64,000 nt of DNA, from assembly GCF_030419005.1 (NCBI RefSeq), contig NZ_CP106951.1, forward strand, positions 4,650,001-4,714,000, written 5' to 3'. Shown here piece by piece: positions 38,638 to 48,071 of the stretch. The translations under genes were made by a program, and so were the position numbers. The stretch is from Eleftheria terrae. Its GTDB lineage: Bacteria; Pseudomonadota; Gammaproteobacteria; Burkholderiales; Burkholderiaceae_C. The notes under the pieces were generated by a model. The model ran no database searches. It saw nothing but the letters and a program-made list of their open reading frames with translations, and had not been told where the DNA came from. Every line of letters begins with the position of its first letter. The first letter of the stretch is position 1.

Positions 38638-40026
38638 TCACGGCTCGCGCAGCGCGCGGCGGGCGAACAGGCCCAGCGGCTGGGCCAGGTACTGCAGCAG
38701 GCTGCGCGGCGGGGTGGTGATGAAGACCTCGGCGGGCATGCCGGCCTGCAGGCGCAGCTGGGGATGGCGGGCCAGTTCCTCGGCCGCCACCTCCACCTGG
38801 GCGCTGTACCACGACTGCCGGGTCTGCGGGTCCTGCTGCGCGTCGGGCGCCACCGCCAGCACGCGGGCCGCCAGCAGCGGCGTGCTGCGGAAGTCGAAGG
38901 CCGACAGCCGCACCTCGGCGGCATCGCCGGCATGCACCTGCTCGATGTCGTGCGGCTCGATGCGCAGCTCCACGATCAGGTGCTCGCGCGCCGGCACGAT
39001 CTCCAGCAGCGGCTCGCGCGGGCCCACCGCGGTGCCCGGCGCGCTCACCCGCAGCGCCATCACGCTGCCGTCCACCGGCGCGCGCACGGTCTGGCGCTCC
39101 ACCTGGTCCTGCGTCGGGCGCAGCCGGTCGTCGAGCTCGCGCTGGCGGGCCACCGCCTCCTTCAGCTCGTCGGCGGCGCGCTGCTGGTAGGCGCCGCGCA
39201 GCTCGGCGGCCATCTGGCCAAGCCGCCCGAGCTGCCCGCGCGCCTCGGCCAGGTCGCTGCGGGCGGCCTCGGTGCGGCCTTCCAGGTCGGCCACGTAGCG
39301 CTGCATGGCGATCAGCCGGGTCTTCTGGATGAAGCCGCTCTCGGCCAGCGGCAGGTTGATGGCCAGCTCCTCGCGCGCCAACCGGGCGGCCTCGCCAGCG
39401 GCCTTGAGCTGGGCCTCCAGTGCGGCGATGCGCGCCCGCGCGTCGCCCTGCTGCGCCTGCAGCGACTGCAGCTGGTGATCCAGCGCCTCGCGCCGCGCAG
39501 CAAACAGCTGGCGCTCGCGCGCCAGGGTCTCGGGCGCCGCATCGGCCGGCCAGCTCACCGTGGCGGCCAGCGCGAGCTCGGCACGGGCCCGCTCGGCACG
39601 CACGCGCTCGGCGTCACGCTGCTTGCTGAGGATGTCGAAGGCGGCGTCGCTGCGCAGGTCGCCCACCACCAGCAGCGGCTGGCCCTTGCTGACGCGCTGG
39701 CCGGGGCGCACATGCAGCGCCTGCACGATGCCGCCTTCCTGGTGCTGCACGATCTTGCGGCCCAGCTCGGTCTGCACCTGGCCGTTGGCGACCACCGCAC
39801 CGCTGAGCGGCGCCCAGGCGCACCAGCCGCCCACCAGCAGCCCCACCACTGCTAGCGGCAGCACCACCTTGCGGCGCAGCCGGGCCAGCGCGTGGCGGTG
39901 CTCGGCGGCGGGCTGCGCCTCGGCCAGCAGCCGCGCCAGCGTGACGGGGCCGCCGTGGCGCGACGCCACGAGGCCGGCCTCGCTGCCGAAGCTGGAGGGG
40001 AAGGCGGAGTTGGCGGCGCCGTTCAT
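38638..40026 (-). CDS. Type I secretion periplasmic adaptor (HlyD/PrtE family)
   Basis: This 462-residue protein has an N-terminal cytoplasmic segment, one transmembrane helix (about 53-73; 'VVLPLAVVGLLVGGW'), a lipoyl-type half-domain ('VVANGQVQTELGRKIVQHQEGG'), a long coiled-coil hairpin (about 125-300) and a C-terminal half with 'TVRAPVDGSVMALRV'. It is the membrane fusion protein that links the inner-membrane ATPase to an outer-membrane TolC-like channel. ATG 40026 overlaps the ABC gene stop by four bases. The longer frame to 40683 is a shadow of the ABC gene. No TolC or substrate gene is in the window. Confidence 0.93.
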   Translation of the reverse strand: MNGAANSAFPSSFGSEAGLVASRHGGPVTLARLLAEAQPAAEHRHALARLRRKVVLPLAVVGLLVGGWCAWAPLSGAVVANGQVQTELGRKIVQHQEGGIVQALHVRPGQRVSKGQPLLVVGDLRSDAAFDILSKQRDAERVRAERARAELALAATVSWPADAAPETLARERQLFAARREALDHQLQSLQAQQGDARARIAALEAQLKAAGEAARLAREELAINLPLAESGFIQKTRLIAMQRYVADLEGRTEAARSDLAEARGQLGRLGQMAAELRGAYQQRAADELKEAVARQRELDDRLRPTQDQVERQTVRAPVDGSVMALRVSAPGTAVGPREPLLEIVPAREHLIVELRIEPHDIEQVHAGDAAEVRLSAFDFRSTPLLAARVLAVAPDAQQDPQTRQSWYSAQVEVAAEELARHPQLRLQAGMPAEVFITTPPRSLLQYLAQPLGLFARRALREP

Positions 40027-41729
40027 GCCTGTGCTCCCGCGGCGCTGCCCGCCTCGGGGCGGCGCAAGGGGTGCACGCTGGGGCTGCTCAGGCGGGCCAG
40101 CACCTGCTCGCGCGGGCCGAACAGCTCCAGCTGGCCCTCGCGCAGCACGGCCAGCTTGTCGGCCTGGCGCATCAGCGAGGGCCGGTGCGAGACCAGCACG
40201 ACGGTGCAGCCGCCCTGCTTGAGCTGCTCGATGGCGCGCGCCAGCGCGTCCTCGCCCTCGCTGTCGAGGTTGGCATTGGGCTCGTCGAGCACCACCAGCT
40301 GGGGGCTGCCGTAGACGGCGCGCGCCAGGGCGATGCGCTGGCGCTGCCCGCCCGACAGCGCGCAGCCGGCCTCGCCGAGCTCGGTCTCGTAGGCCTGGGG
40401 CAGGCGCAGGATCATCTCGTGCACGCCGGCCAGCTGGGCGGCGGCCACCACCCGCTCGCTGTCCACCGGGCCGAGCTGGGCGATGTTGTGCGCGACGCTG
40501 CCGGCAAACAGCTCGACGTCCTGCGGCAGGTAGCCGATGGCGCCCACCAGCTGCTCGCGCGGCCAGTGCGCCAGCTCCACGCCGTCGAGCCGCACGCTGC
40601 CGGCCTGCGGGCTGCGCAGCCCCAGCATCAGCCGCAGCAGGGTGGTCTTGCCGGCAGCGCTCGGGCCGATCAGCCCCAGGCACTCGCCGGCAGCCAGCGC
40701 AAAGCTCACGCGCTTGATGAGCGGCGGGCGCTGCGGGTCGACGCCGTAGCTGACCTGCTCCAGGCTGAGCCCGCCGCGCGCCGGCGGCAGCCGCAGCGCA
40801 TCGGGCTGCGGCAGCTCCAGGCTCTGCTGCTGCAGCCGCGCCCAGGCGGCCCGCACCTCGATGAGCGACTTCCAGCCGGCAATGAGGTGCTCCACCGGCT
40901 GCAGGGCGCGCGCCACCAGCACGGTGGCGGCGATCATGATGCCGGGCGAGGCATGCCCGGCGATGACGAGCCAGGCGCCCAGGCCCAGCATGCCCACCTG
41001 CACCGCCTGGCGCAGCAGCCGCCCGCAGGCCGACAACGCCGCACTGGCCTCACCCAGCCGCTCCTGCGCAAGCAGCGCCTCGCGGTGGCGGGCGCTCCAG
41101 GCGGCCACGGCGCGCTGCAGCATGCCCATGCCCACCAGCACCTCGGCATTGCGGTGCAGCGCCTCGATGTGCAGCGCGGCGCTGCGCCCGCGCAGCAGCA
41201 CCTGCTCGGTCTCGCTGCGGGTGTGGCGCTCGGTGTACAGGCCCAGGCCGAACAGCAGCAGCGCCGCGCCCAGCGCGGCCCAGCCGAGCGCCGGGTGCAG
41301 CGCGAAGATCAGCAGCAGGTAGAGGGGCAGCCACGGGGCGTCGAACAGCGCCTGCACCGCGGGGCTGCCCAGGAAGCCGCGCAGCCGGGTGATGTCCTGC
41401 AGCGCCGAGCGGTCGGTGCGGTGGCGGGCGGTGGCGTTCTCCTGCAGCGCCGCCTGCAGGGCGTGCGGGGCCAGCGTCTCGTCCACCAGCCGCCCGGCGC
41501 GCGACAGCAGCAGGCTGCGCGCACGGTCCATGCAGTAGCCCAGCCCCAGCGCCAGCGCCGTCAGCACGCTCAGCATGAACAGCGTCTCCAGGCTGCGGCT
41601 GCTGAACACCCGGTCGAACACCTGCAGCATGTAGATCGACGGCATCAGCAGCGCCAGGTTCAGCAGCAGCGAGGCGGCAGCGGCCAGCGCGATGTACGGG
41701 CGCAGGCCGGGTGCGAGCAACCATCTCAT
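40023..41729 (-). CDS. Type I secretion ABC transporter (PrtD-like)
   Basis: This 568-residue protein has an N-terminal membrane domain (five or six helices, about 20-290) and a nucleotide-binding domain with Walker A 'GPSAAGKTTLL', Q-loop 'GYLPQDVELF', signature 'LSGGQRQRI' and Walker B 'LVVLDEPNANLD'. There is no C39-like peptidase domain, which fits the PrtD type that exports proteases, lipases or adhesins with C-terminal signals. It overlaps the adaptor gene by four bases. A VCBS-type repeat remnant lies about 3.2 kb from the adaptor gene, but no intact substrate is present. Confidence 0.93.
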   Translation of the reverse strand: MRWLLAPGLRPYIALAAAASLLLNLALLMPSIYMLQVFDRVFSSRSLETLFMLSVLTALALGLGYCMDRARSLLLSRAGRLVDETLAPHALQAALQENATARHRTDRSALQDITRLRGFLGSPAVQALFDAPWLPLYLLLIFALHPALGWAALGAALLLFGLGLYTERHTRSETEQVLLRGRSAALHIEALHRNAEVLVGMGMLQRAVAAWSARHREALLAQERLGEASAALSACGRLLRQAVQVGMLGLGAWLVIAGHASPGIMIAATVLVARALQPVEHLIAGWKSLIEVRAAWARLQQQSLELPQPDALRLPPARGGLSLEQVSYGVDPQRPPLIKRVSFALAAGECLGLIGPSAAGKTTLLRLMLGLRSPQAGSVRLDGVELAHWPREQLVGAIGYLPQDVELFAGSVAHNIAQLGPVDSERVVAAAQLAGVHEMILRLPQAYETELGEAGCALSGGQRQRIALARAVYGSPQLVVLDEPNANLDSEGEDALARAIEQLKQGGCTVVLVSHRPSLMRQADKLAVLREGQLELFGPREQVLARLSSPSVHPLRRPEAGSAAGAQA

Positions 41730-42004
41730 GTCGAACCCCCGTCAAGGTGATGGGCGGCGCCGGGGCGCGACCGGTGGGATGCCGCGCTGGCGCAGCGGGC
41801 CCGCCAGGCCCGCTCCTCGACGGGCGCGGGCGGAGGAGGCATCCTAGGGGACGGAGGGCCGTGCCGGGACTGCGGAATCCTGCAGCCCGAGCGGATGAGG
41901 AGGGCGCAACGCCAGCCGAGGCGACCAGGCGCTGCCTCGCGCCGGTCGCGCCGATGTCGCCACGGAACGCGCTGCGCCAGGCAGGCCGGCCCTCGGGCCG
42001 GGAA

Positions 42005-42391
42005 TCAGAAGGTGACGCCGGCGCAGAGCACCACGTTGGTGTAGGGCGTGCACTCTCCCGTGCGCACCACTGCGCGGGCGCGGGCACTCAGGCGCTTGAG
42101 TTCCTCGTGCGTCACCGTCTCGGCCGCCACTGGCAGCTCGGCGCACCAGGCCGGCAGGCCGGTGCTGCCCCGCGCTTCCTCGGCCACCAGCGCGCGCTCC
42201 ACCTGCATCTCGCTCAGCACCGCGCGTAGCACCGGCGCGAAGGCCGGCAGGCCGGGCGTGACGGCCAGGTCGATGCGGCGCGGGCCGTCGGGGATGGGCA
42301 GGCCGGCATCGCCGATCACCAGCAGGTCGCCATGGCCCAGCTGGGCGATGACATGCGACAGCTCGGCATGCAGCAGGGAGGTGCGTTTCAT
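42005..42391 (-). CDS. rbsD: D-ribose pyranase RbsD
   Basis: This 128-residue enzyme interconverts beta-pyran and beta-furan forms of D-ribose so that ribokinase can use them. Catalytic H20 lies in 'VIAQLGHGD' and 'GDAGLPIP' follows. The C-terminus has '[19 protein letters not shown]', where the Tyr and Asn belong to the active site. ATG 42391 overlaps the rbsK stop (ATGA). It is the last gene of the ribose operon. Confidence 0.95.
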   Translation of the reverse strand: MKRTSLLHAELSHVIAQLGHGDLLVIGDAGLPIPDGPRRIDLAVTPGLPAFAPVLRAVLSEMQVERALVAEEARGSTGLPAWCAELPVAAETVTHEELKRLSARARAVVRTGECTPYTNVVLCAGVTF

Positions 42392-43335
42392 ATCACGGTC
42401 CAGTCAGGTGGCTCGGGCAACGCCTGCAGCGCTGCCAGGTGGGGAATGGAAGGCTGGGCGCCTGGCCGGGTCACGCACCAGGCGGCGGCCTGGATGCCGC
42501 GGCGCACCGCCCGGTCGAAGCCCAGGCCGTTGGCCAGGCCGACCGCCAGCGCGCCGGTGAAGGTGTCGCCGGCGGCGGTGGTGTCCACCGCGTTCACCGC
42601 GAGCGCCGGGTGGAAGCGGCCGCCGTCGGCATCGACCGCGACTGCGCCGCGCGAGCCCAGTGTCACCACCACCCGGCCGGTACCGCGGCCCAGCAGCGCC
42701 TGGCCGGCGGCCAGCGCGGTGGCCGGGTCGTCCACTGCCGTGCCGGTCAGCTCGGCCGCCTCGACCTCGTTGAGCACCAGGATGTCGATGCACGGCCACA
42801 GCGTCTCGGGCAGCGCCACCATGGGTGACGGATTGAACAGCACCCGGCAACCCACGCGGCGGGCCAGCTCGATGGCCTGCAGCACCGCCGGCAGCGGCGC
42901 TTCCAGCTGCGTCACTAGAAAGGCGGCGCCTTGCAGCTGGCCGGCCAGTGCCGCCTCATCGATCGTGATGTGGCCGTTGGCGCCGGGGATCACGACGATG
43001 CGGTTCTGCGCGCTGTCGTCGACCATCACGAGCGCCACGCCGGTCGGGCCGTCGTCGGTGGCGACGGCGCGGTGGTCGATGCCGTCCTGCGCCAGCGCCT
43101 CGCGCAGGGCCTGCCCATAGGCATCGTTGCCGACCCGGCCCACCATCGTCACGCTGCCGCCCTGGCGGGCGCAACTGACAGCCTGGTTGCCGCCCTTGCC
43201 ACCCGGCAGGGTGGCGATGGAGTGGCCGGTCAGCGTTTCGCCGGCCTGCGGCGCGCGGGGCACCCGCAGCAGCAGGTCCATGTTCAGGCTGCCGAGCACG
43301 ACGATGCGCGCCGGCCCCGGGGAGGAGGCATTCAT
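42388..43335 (-). CDS. rbsK: Ribokinase RbsK
   Basis: This 315-residue PfkB-family kinase phosphorylates D-ribose at O5. It has the N-terminal signature '[17 protein letters not shown]' and the C-terminal '[14 protein letters not shown]', with the catalytic Asp and the anion hole. The start is ATG 43335, four bases into the end of rbsR (overlap). Length fits the family. Part of the rbs operon. Confidence 0.95.
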   Translation of the reverse strand: MNASSPGPARIVVLGSLNMDLLLRVPRAPQAGETLTGHSIATLPGGKGGNQAVSCARQGGSVTMVGRVGNDAYGQALREALAQDGIDHRAVATDDGPTGVALVMVDDSAQNRIVVIPGANGHITIDEAALAGQLQGAAFLVTQLEAPLPAVLQAIELARRVGCRVLFNPSPMVALPETLWPCIDILVLNEVEAAELTGTAVDDPATALAAGQALLGRGTGRVVVTLGSRGAVAVDADGGRFHPALAVNAVDTTAAGDTFTGALAVGLANGLGFDRAVRRGIQAAAWCVTRPGAQPSIPHLAALQALPEPPDWTVI

Positions 43336-44357
43336 GCGGTTTCTCTCGGATCGGGGTTGAAGCGGGCGGTCGAGGCGCGCACGCAGAGCTCCGGCTGCAG
43401 CATCACCTTGCGGGCCTGCTGCCGGCGGCCGTCGATGCGCTCGCGCAGCATGTCGACCGCGAGTGCGGCGATGCGCTGCTTCGGTTGCGCCACGGTGGTC
43501 AGCGGCGGGCTGGTGAAGCGGGCCAGCTCGATGTCGTCGAAGCCGACGATGGACAGGTCGTCCGGCACCCGCAGGCCGCTTTCATGCGCGGCGCACAGCG
43601 CGCCCATGGCCATCAGGTCGTTGCAGATGAAGACCGCGCTCGGCCGCTCGGGGCGGCGCAGCAGCGCGTGCAGCGCCTCGTAGCCGCCCTGGCTGGTGAA
43701 GTCGCCGTGCCACAGCAGCTCGTCCCCGCCGGCGTCGAGGCCGGCCTCGGCCATCGCCTGGCGCCAGCCGGCAATGCGCTGCTCGCTGGAGGCGATGTCG
43801 CGCGGGCCGCCGATGCAGGCGATGCGGCGGTGCCCCAGCGAGGCCAGATGCCGGGTGGCCAGCATCGCGCCATGCAGGTGCGCGGTCTCCACCAGGTCGC
43901 AGGGCAGCGAGTCGATCTCGCGGTCCAGCAGCACGGTCGGCACCTTCAGCCCGGCCAGCAGGGTGGGCAGCGAAGCGTCCTGGCCGGTGGAGACCACCAC
44001 CAGGCCGTCGATGCGCCGCTCGGCCAGCACCTGCAGGTAGACGCCCTGGCGGCGCGGCTCGTCATCGGTGTTGCACAGCAGCAGCGTGTAGCCGGCGTCG
44101 AAGCAGCGGTCCTCGATGCTGCGCACGATCTCGGCGAAGTAGGGGTTGGAGCTGTTCGGGATCAGCATGCCCAGCGTGCGGGTGCTGTTGCTCTTCAGGC
44201 TGCGGGCCACCGCGCTCGGCACGTAGCCCAGCTCGCGGATGGCCTGCTCGACCCGCGCGCGGCCTTCCGCGCTGACATGCCGGGTGCCGTTGACGACATG
44301 CGAGACGGTGGTCACCGAGACGCCGGCGTGCTGCGCGACGTCCTTGATGGTGGCCAT
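43332..44357 (-). CDS. rbsR: LacI-family ribose repressor RbsR
   Basis: This 341-residue repressor has the LacI helix-turn-helix 'ATIKDVAQHAGVSVTTVSHV' at its start, a hinge helix, and a periplasmic-binding-protein-like effector domain. By position in the operon the effector is ribose. Two abutting palindromes GCAAACGTTTGC upstream of rbsB are its probable operators. rbsR sits in the middle of the operon, between rbsC and rbsK, which would give negative autoregulation. Confidence 0.92.
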   Translation of the reverse strand: MATIKDVAQHAGVSVTTVSHVVNGTRHVSAEGRARVEQAIRELGYVPSAVARSLKSNSTRTLGMLIPNSSNPYFAEIVRSIEDRCFDAGYTLLLCNTDDEPRRQGVYLQVLAERRIDGLVVVSTGQDASLPTLLAGLKVPTVLLDREIDSLPCDLVETAHLHGAMLATRHLASLGHRRIACIGGPRDIASSEQRIAGWRQAMAEAGLDAGGDELLWHGDFTSQGGYEALHALLRRPERPSAVFICNDLMAMGALCAAHESGLRVPDDLSIVGFDDIELARFTSPPLTTVAQPKQRIAALAVDMLRERIDGRRQQARKVMLQPELCVRASTARFNPDPRETA

Positions 44358-44361
44358 CGCC

Positions 44362-45354
44362 TCAGCCCCGCGCGGCGCGGCGCTGGCGCAGCATGTCGAT
44401 CACCACCGCCACCACGATCACGCAGCCGGTGATGATGCGCTTGCTGGGCTCGCTGGCGCCAACCTGGGCCAGGCCGGCCTCCAGCACCGCGATGATGAGC
44501 ACGCCGAAGAAGGTGTTGACCACCGAGCCGCGCCCGCCCATCAGGCTGGTGCCGCCGATGACCACCGCGGCGATCACGCGCAGCTCGATGCCCTGGCCGG
44601 CATTCGGGTCGGCCGCCTCCAGGCGCGCCGCCTGCATCAGCCCGGCCAGGCCGGCCAGCAGGCCGGTCAGCGCGAACACCGCGATGCGGATGGGCCGCGG
44701 GTCGACGCCGGCCAGCCGCATCGCTTCCTCGTTGGTGCCGATGCCCACCACGCAGCGACCGAACACCGTGCGCGACAGCACCAGCTGACCGACGGCCACC
44801 AGCACCAGGGCCAGCAGGAAAGCCACCGACACGCCGCCGATCCATGGCGCGGCCAGCCCGGCGATGGCGTCGCCCACATACTGGGTGCGCGAGTCGGTCA
44901 CCATGTAGGCGCTGCCGCGCACGATTTCCAGCATGCCCAGCGAGACGATGAAGGACGGCAGCCGGAAGGCCACCGACACCGCGCCGGTGATGCTGCCGCA
45001 CAGCGCGCCGGCGGCCAGCCCGAGGGCAGCGGCGGCCGGTGTGCTCCATTGCCACTGCAGGATGGCGGTTGTCGAGACCGCGGCGGCCAGCGCCAGCACC
45101 GAGCCCACCGACAGGTCGATGCCGGCGATGATCAGCACGAAGGTCATGCCGACCGCCATGACGGCCAGCGCCGGGATGTCGTTGGCGATGGTGACGAAGG
45201 TATCGACGCTCAGGAAGTTGTCGCTGATGGCGCCGAACAGCGCCACCATGGCGACCAGCACCAGGGCCAGGCCGACATAGGTGCCGAGTTCGCTGCGCAG
45301 GGCGCGCGGGGCGGCGGGGGGCAGGGAAGAAACGGTGGTGTTCATGGCAGTCAT
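44362..45354 (-). CDS. rbsC: Ribose ABC transporter permease RbsC
   Basis: This 330-residue inner-membrane permease has about ten helices and the CUT2 family regions 'AVMAVGMTFVLIIAGIDLSVG' (split after its loop) and 'VIGGTSLMGGRGSVVNTFFG'. It forms the channel of the high-affinity ribose importer. ATG 45354 overlaps the rbsA stop; a second in-frame ATG at 45345 is possible. The gap to rbsR is four bases. Confidence 0.94.
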   Translation of the reverse strand: MTAMNTTVSSLPPAAPRALRSELGTYVGLALVLVAMVALFGAISDNFLSVDTFVTIANDIPALAVMAVGMTFVLIIAGIDLSVGSVLALAAAVSTTAILQWQWSTPAAAALGLAAGALCGSITGAVSVAFRLPSFIVSLGMLEIVRGSAYMVTDSRTQYVGDAIAGLAAPWIGGVSVAFLLALVLVAVGQLVLSRTVFGRCVVGIGTNEEAMRLAGVDPRPIRIAVFALTGLLAGLAGLMQAARLEAADPNAGQGIELRVIAAVVIGGTSLMGGRGSVVNTFFGVLIIAVLEAGLAQVGASEPSKRIITGCVIVVAVVIDMLRQRRAARG

Positions 45355-46898
45355 TCAGTTCGGGCGCGTTCGCCCTGGCCGCTGAAGGCAGCGGCGAGCA
45401 GCGACTGTTCGCTCCACTGGCCGCGCTCGAAGACGCGCACCAGGCGGCCGGCGCTCATCACGCCGATGCGGTCGCACATGGCCATCAGCTCGCGCAGGTC
45501 GCTGGAGACCATCAGCAGGGCCTTGCCGGCGGCGGCCATGCGGTCCAGCTCCTGGTACAGGTCGGCGCGGGCGCCGACATCGACGCCGCGGGTCGGCTCG
45601 TCCAGCAGCAGCACGTCGCAGTCGCGCAGCATCCAGCGCGCGAAGACCACTTTCTGCTGGTTGCCACCGCTGAGCGCGCCGACCGGCTGCTCCTCGCTGT
45701 GGCAGCGGATGCGCAGGCGCTTGATGAAGTCGCGTGCCAGCTGCTGCTCGCGCCCCGGTTGCAGCCAGCCGCCGCGCGAGACCGCACCCAGCCGGCTCAG
45801 CGAGGTGTTGACGCGCACCGACTGCGGCAGCAGCAGGCCCTGCGACTTGCGGTCCTCGGTGATCAGGCCCACGCCGGCGCGGATGGCCTGCTCAGGCGTG
45901 CGCCAGCTGTGCCGCACGCCGTCGGTCTCGCGCCAGACCTGGCCGGCGTCGGCGCGGTCGGCACCAAACAACAGGCGCAGCAGCTCGGTACGGCCGGAGC
46001 CCACCAGGCCGGCGATGCCGAAGACCTCGCCGGCGCGCAGGTCCAGGTCGACCTCGCGCACCGCCTGGCCCCGGCTCAGGCCGCGCGCGCTCAGGCGCAC
46101 CGGGCCGGCGTCGCGGCGCGGGCGGTGTTCCTCGCTGCGCACCTCGCGGCCGACCATGCGCTGCACCAGCTCGGCCTCGCCCAGCCCGGCCATCGGCCGT
46201 ACATCGACCAGCCGGCCGTCGCGCAGCACGGCCACGCGCTGGGCGATGCGCTGCAGCTCTTCGAGCCGGTGCGACACATAGACCAGCGAGACGCCGGCAG
46301 CGCGCAGCCGGTCGATCTGCTCGAACAGCCGGTCGGTCTCGCGCGGCGTGAGCATGGCCGTGGGCTCGTCGAGCACCAGCACCCGGGTGTCGTCCTGCAG
46401 GTTGCGGGCAATCTCCACCATCTGCTGGTGGCCGATGCCCAGCCGCGACACCGGCGTGCCGGGGTCGATGTCGTCCAGGCCGATCTTGGCCAGCTGCCGC
46501 CGCGCCTGGGCATGCAGCTCGGCACGTCGGACCCAGCCGGCGCGGTGCGGCAGCCGGCCGAGCAGCAGGTTCTCGGCCACGGTGAGCGTCGGCACCAGGC
46601 CGAGTTCCTGCATCACCATGCGCACGCCGAGCCGTTCGGCCTCGCGGCGCGAGGCGGGCCGGTAGTCGCGCCCGTCCAACTGCAGCATGCCGCGGGTGGG
46701 CGTGACGAGGCCGCAGATGATCTTGGACAGGGTGCTCTTGCCGGCGCCGTTCTCGCCGGTGAGGGCGAGCACCTCGCCGCCGAGCAGCTGCAGCGACACG
46801 CCGTCGAGCACCGGCTCGGCGTAGTCCTTGCCGATGCCGTCGAGCGACAGCACGGCCGTGCCGGCGGCGGGGGCCGGGCGGTGGGTCGTCTCGGGCAT
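45351..46898 (-). CDS. rbsA: Ribose ABC transporter ATPase RbsA
   Basis: This 515-residue protein carries two ABC domains in tandem, as in all CUT2 sugar importers. The first has Walker A 'GENGAGKST' and 'LGIGHQQMVEIARNL'; the second has 'GLVGSGRTELL' (degenerate Walker A) and 'LSGGNQQKVVFARWM' with 'LLLDEPTRGVDVGA'. ATG 46898 is preferred because AAGG lies eight bases upstream. A GTG at 46907, right after the rbsB stop, is an alternative but has no ribosome site. The gap to rbsB is 10 bases. Confidence 0.94.
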   Translation of the reverse strand: MPETTHRPAPAAGTAVLSLDGIGKDYAEPVLDGVSLQLLGGEVLALTGENGAGKSTLSKIICGLVTPTRGMLQLDGRDYRPASRREAERLGVRMVMQELGLVPTLTVAENLLLGRLPHRAGWVRRAELHAQARRQLAKIGLDDIDPGTPVSRLGIGHQQMVEIARNLQDDTRVLVLDEPTAMLTPRETDRLFEQIDRLRAAGVSLVYVSHRLEELQRIAQRVAVLRDGRLVDVRPMAGLGEAELVQRMVGREVRSEEHRPRRDAGPVRLSARGLSRGQAVREVDLDLRAGEVFGIAGLVGSGRTELLRLLFGADRADAGQVWRETDGVRHSWRTPEQAIRAGVGLITEDRKSQGLLLPQSVRVNTSLSRLGAVSRGGWLQPGREQQLARDFIKRLRIRCHSEEQPVGALSGGNQQKVVFARWMLRDCDVLLLDEPTRGVDVGARADLYQELDRMAAAGKALLMVSSDLRELMAMCDRIGVMSAGRLVRVFERGQWSEQSLLAAAFSGQGERARTE

Positions 46899-46908
46899 CG
46901 GCGCCACC

Positions 46909-47862
46909 TTACTTGGCGGCCTTGGTGACCACGACCACGTCGGTCTTGATCTCGGCCGGCATGTTGGCTTGCGGGGTCTTGTCGGCCAGTGCCTTCAGCG
47001 CGGTTTCGATGCCGAACACCGCCTGCTTGGCGGCGAACTGGTCGGCCGTGGCGAGCACGCGGCCGTCGTTGAGCATCGGCTTGATGGCGTTGATGTTGTC
47101 GTAACCCACCACCTGCACCTTGCCGGCCTTGCCGGCTGCCTTGATGGCAGCCACCGCGCCGAGCGCCATGTTGTCATTGCCGGCCAGCAGGGCCTTCAGG
47201 TCCGGGTGCTCGCGCAGCATGCCGGCGGCGACCGTGTTGCCCTTGTTGATCTCCCACTGGCCCGACTGCACGCCGACCACCGTGATGCCGGCGGCCTTCA
47301 TCGCATCCTGGAAGCCGAGGGTGCGCTGCTGTGCATTGGTGGTGGTGGAGACGCCCTCGATGATGCCGACCTTGTCGCCGGCCTTCAGGCTCTTGGCCAG
47401 GTGCTCGCCGACCATCTTGGCGCCCAGGCGGTTGTCGGGGCCGACGAAGGGCACCTTGATGTTTTTCTCTTGCAGCGCGGCGGCGTCGAAGCGGTTGTCG
47501 ATGTTGACCACCAGGATGCCCTTGTCGATGGCCTGCTTCACCACCGGTGCCAGCGCCTTGGAATCAGCCGGCGCGATGACCAGCGCGTCGACCTTCTGCG
47601 CAATCATCTGCTCGACGATCTTGATCTGCGCAGCGGTGTCGGTCTCGTCCTTGATGCCGTTGGCAATGAGCGTGTACTTGCCGGCGTTGGCCTTCTGGTG
47701 CGCCTTGGCGCCGTCTTCCATGGTGCGGAAGAACTCGTTGGCCAGCGACTTCATCACCAGCGCCACCTTGGGCGCGTCGGCCGCCAGGGCCGGGCCGGTG
47801 CACAGGCTGCCGAGCAGGGCGGCGGCAGCAGCGGCTTGCAGGGTGCGGCGGGTCAGTTTCAT
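46909..47862 (-). CDS. rbsB: Ribose-binding periplasmic protein RbsB
   Basis: This 317-residue substrate-binding protein starts with a Sec signal peptide ('MKLTRRTLQAAAAAALLGSL', cleavage after 'ALA'). The mature part has the type I periplasmic fold with 'KVALVMKSLANEFFRTM', 'VVNIDNRFDAAAL' and 'LAGNDNMALGAVAAI'. It captures ribose for RbsA/RbsC. ATG 47862 follows AGGAGACAGACCG. It is the first gene of the operon, next to the operators. The longer frame to 48081 is not coding. Confidence 0.95.
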   Translation of the reverse strand: MKLTRRTLQAAAAAALLGSLCTGPALAADAPKVALVMKSLANEFFRTMEDGAKAHQKANAGKYTLIANGIKDETDTAAQIKIVEQMIAQKVDALVIAPADSKALAPVVKQAIDKGILVVNIDNRFDAAALQEKNIKVPFVGPDNRLGAKMVGEHLAKSLKAGDKVGIIEGVSTTTNAQQRTLGFQDAMKAAGITVVGVQSGQWEINKGNTVAAGMLREHPDLKALLAGNDNMALGAVAAIKAAGKAGKVQVVGYDNINAIKPMLNDGRVLATADQFAAKQAVFGIETALKALADKTPQANMPAEIKTDVVVVTKAAK

Positions 47863-47970
47863 CGGTCTGTCTCCTAGGTGTTGGATCGGCGAGCCCCGGC
47901 GCGGGCCGGCGCATGGACGCCGACCGCGTGCATGGCGGCCGGCTCTCACGGAGCGGCATGATAGGGGGAG

Positions 47971-47994
47971 GCAAACGTTTGCGCAAACGTTTGC
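47971..47994. promoter_or_regulatory. Two abutting LacI-type operator palindromes (RbsR sites)
   Basis: GCAAACGTTTGC occurs twice with no gap, at 47971-47982 and 47983-47994. Each is a perfect 12-bp palindrome with the central CG of LacI-family operators. They lie 109 bases before rbsB, in the gap shared with the divergent TetR gene. Confidence 0.85.
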
Positions 47995-48044
47995 GTCCTG
48001 GGGCTTACCCGAGGTGGCGGCGCCGCTCCAGCCGATTTGACGGT

Positions 48045-48062
48045 GTAGAACGATCGTTCTAC
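48045..48062. promoter_or_regulatory. TetR-type operator, 18-bp perfect palindrome
   Basis: GTAGAACGATCGTTCTAC is a perfect palindrome ending nine bases before the TetR start codon. The position suggests it overlaps the transcription start or the 5' leader, so binding would block transcription of the TetR-DUF1348 pair (autorepression). Confidence 0.8.
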
Positions 48063-48071
48063 CATGGCGGT

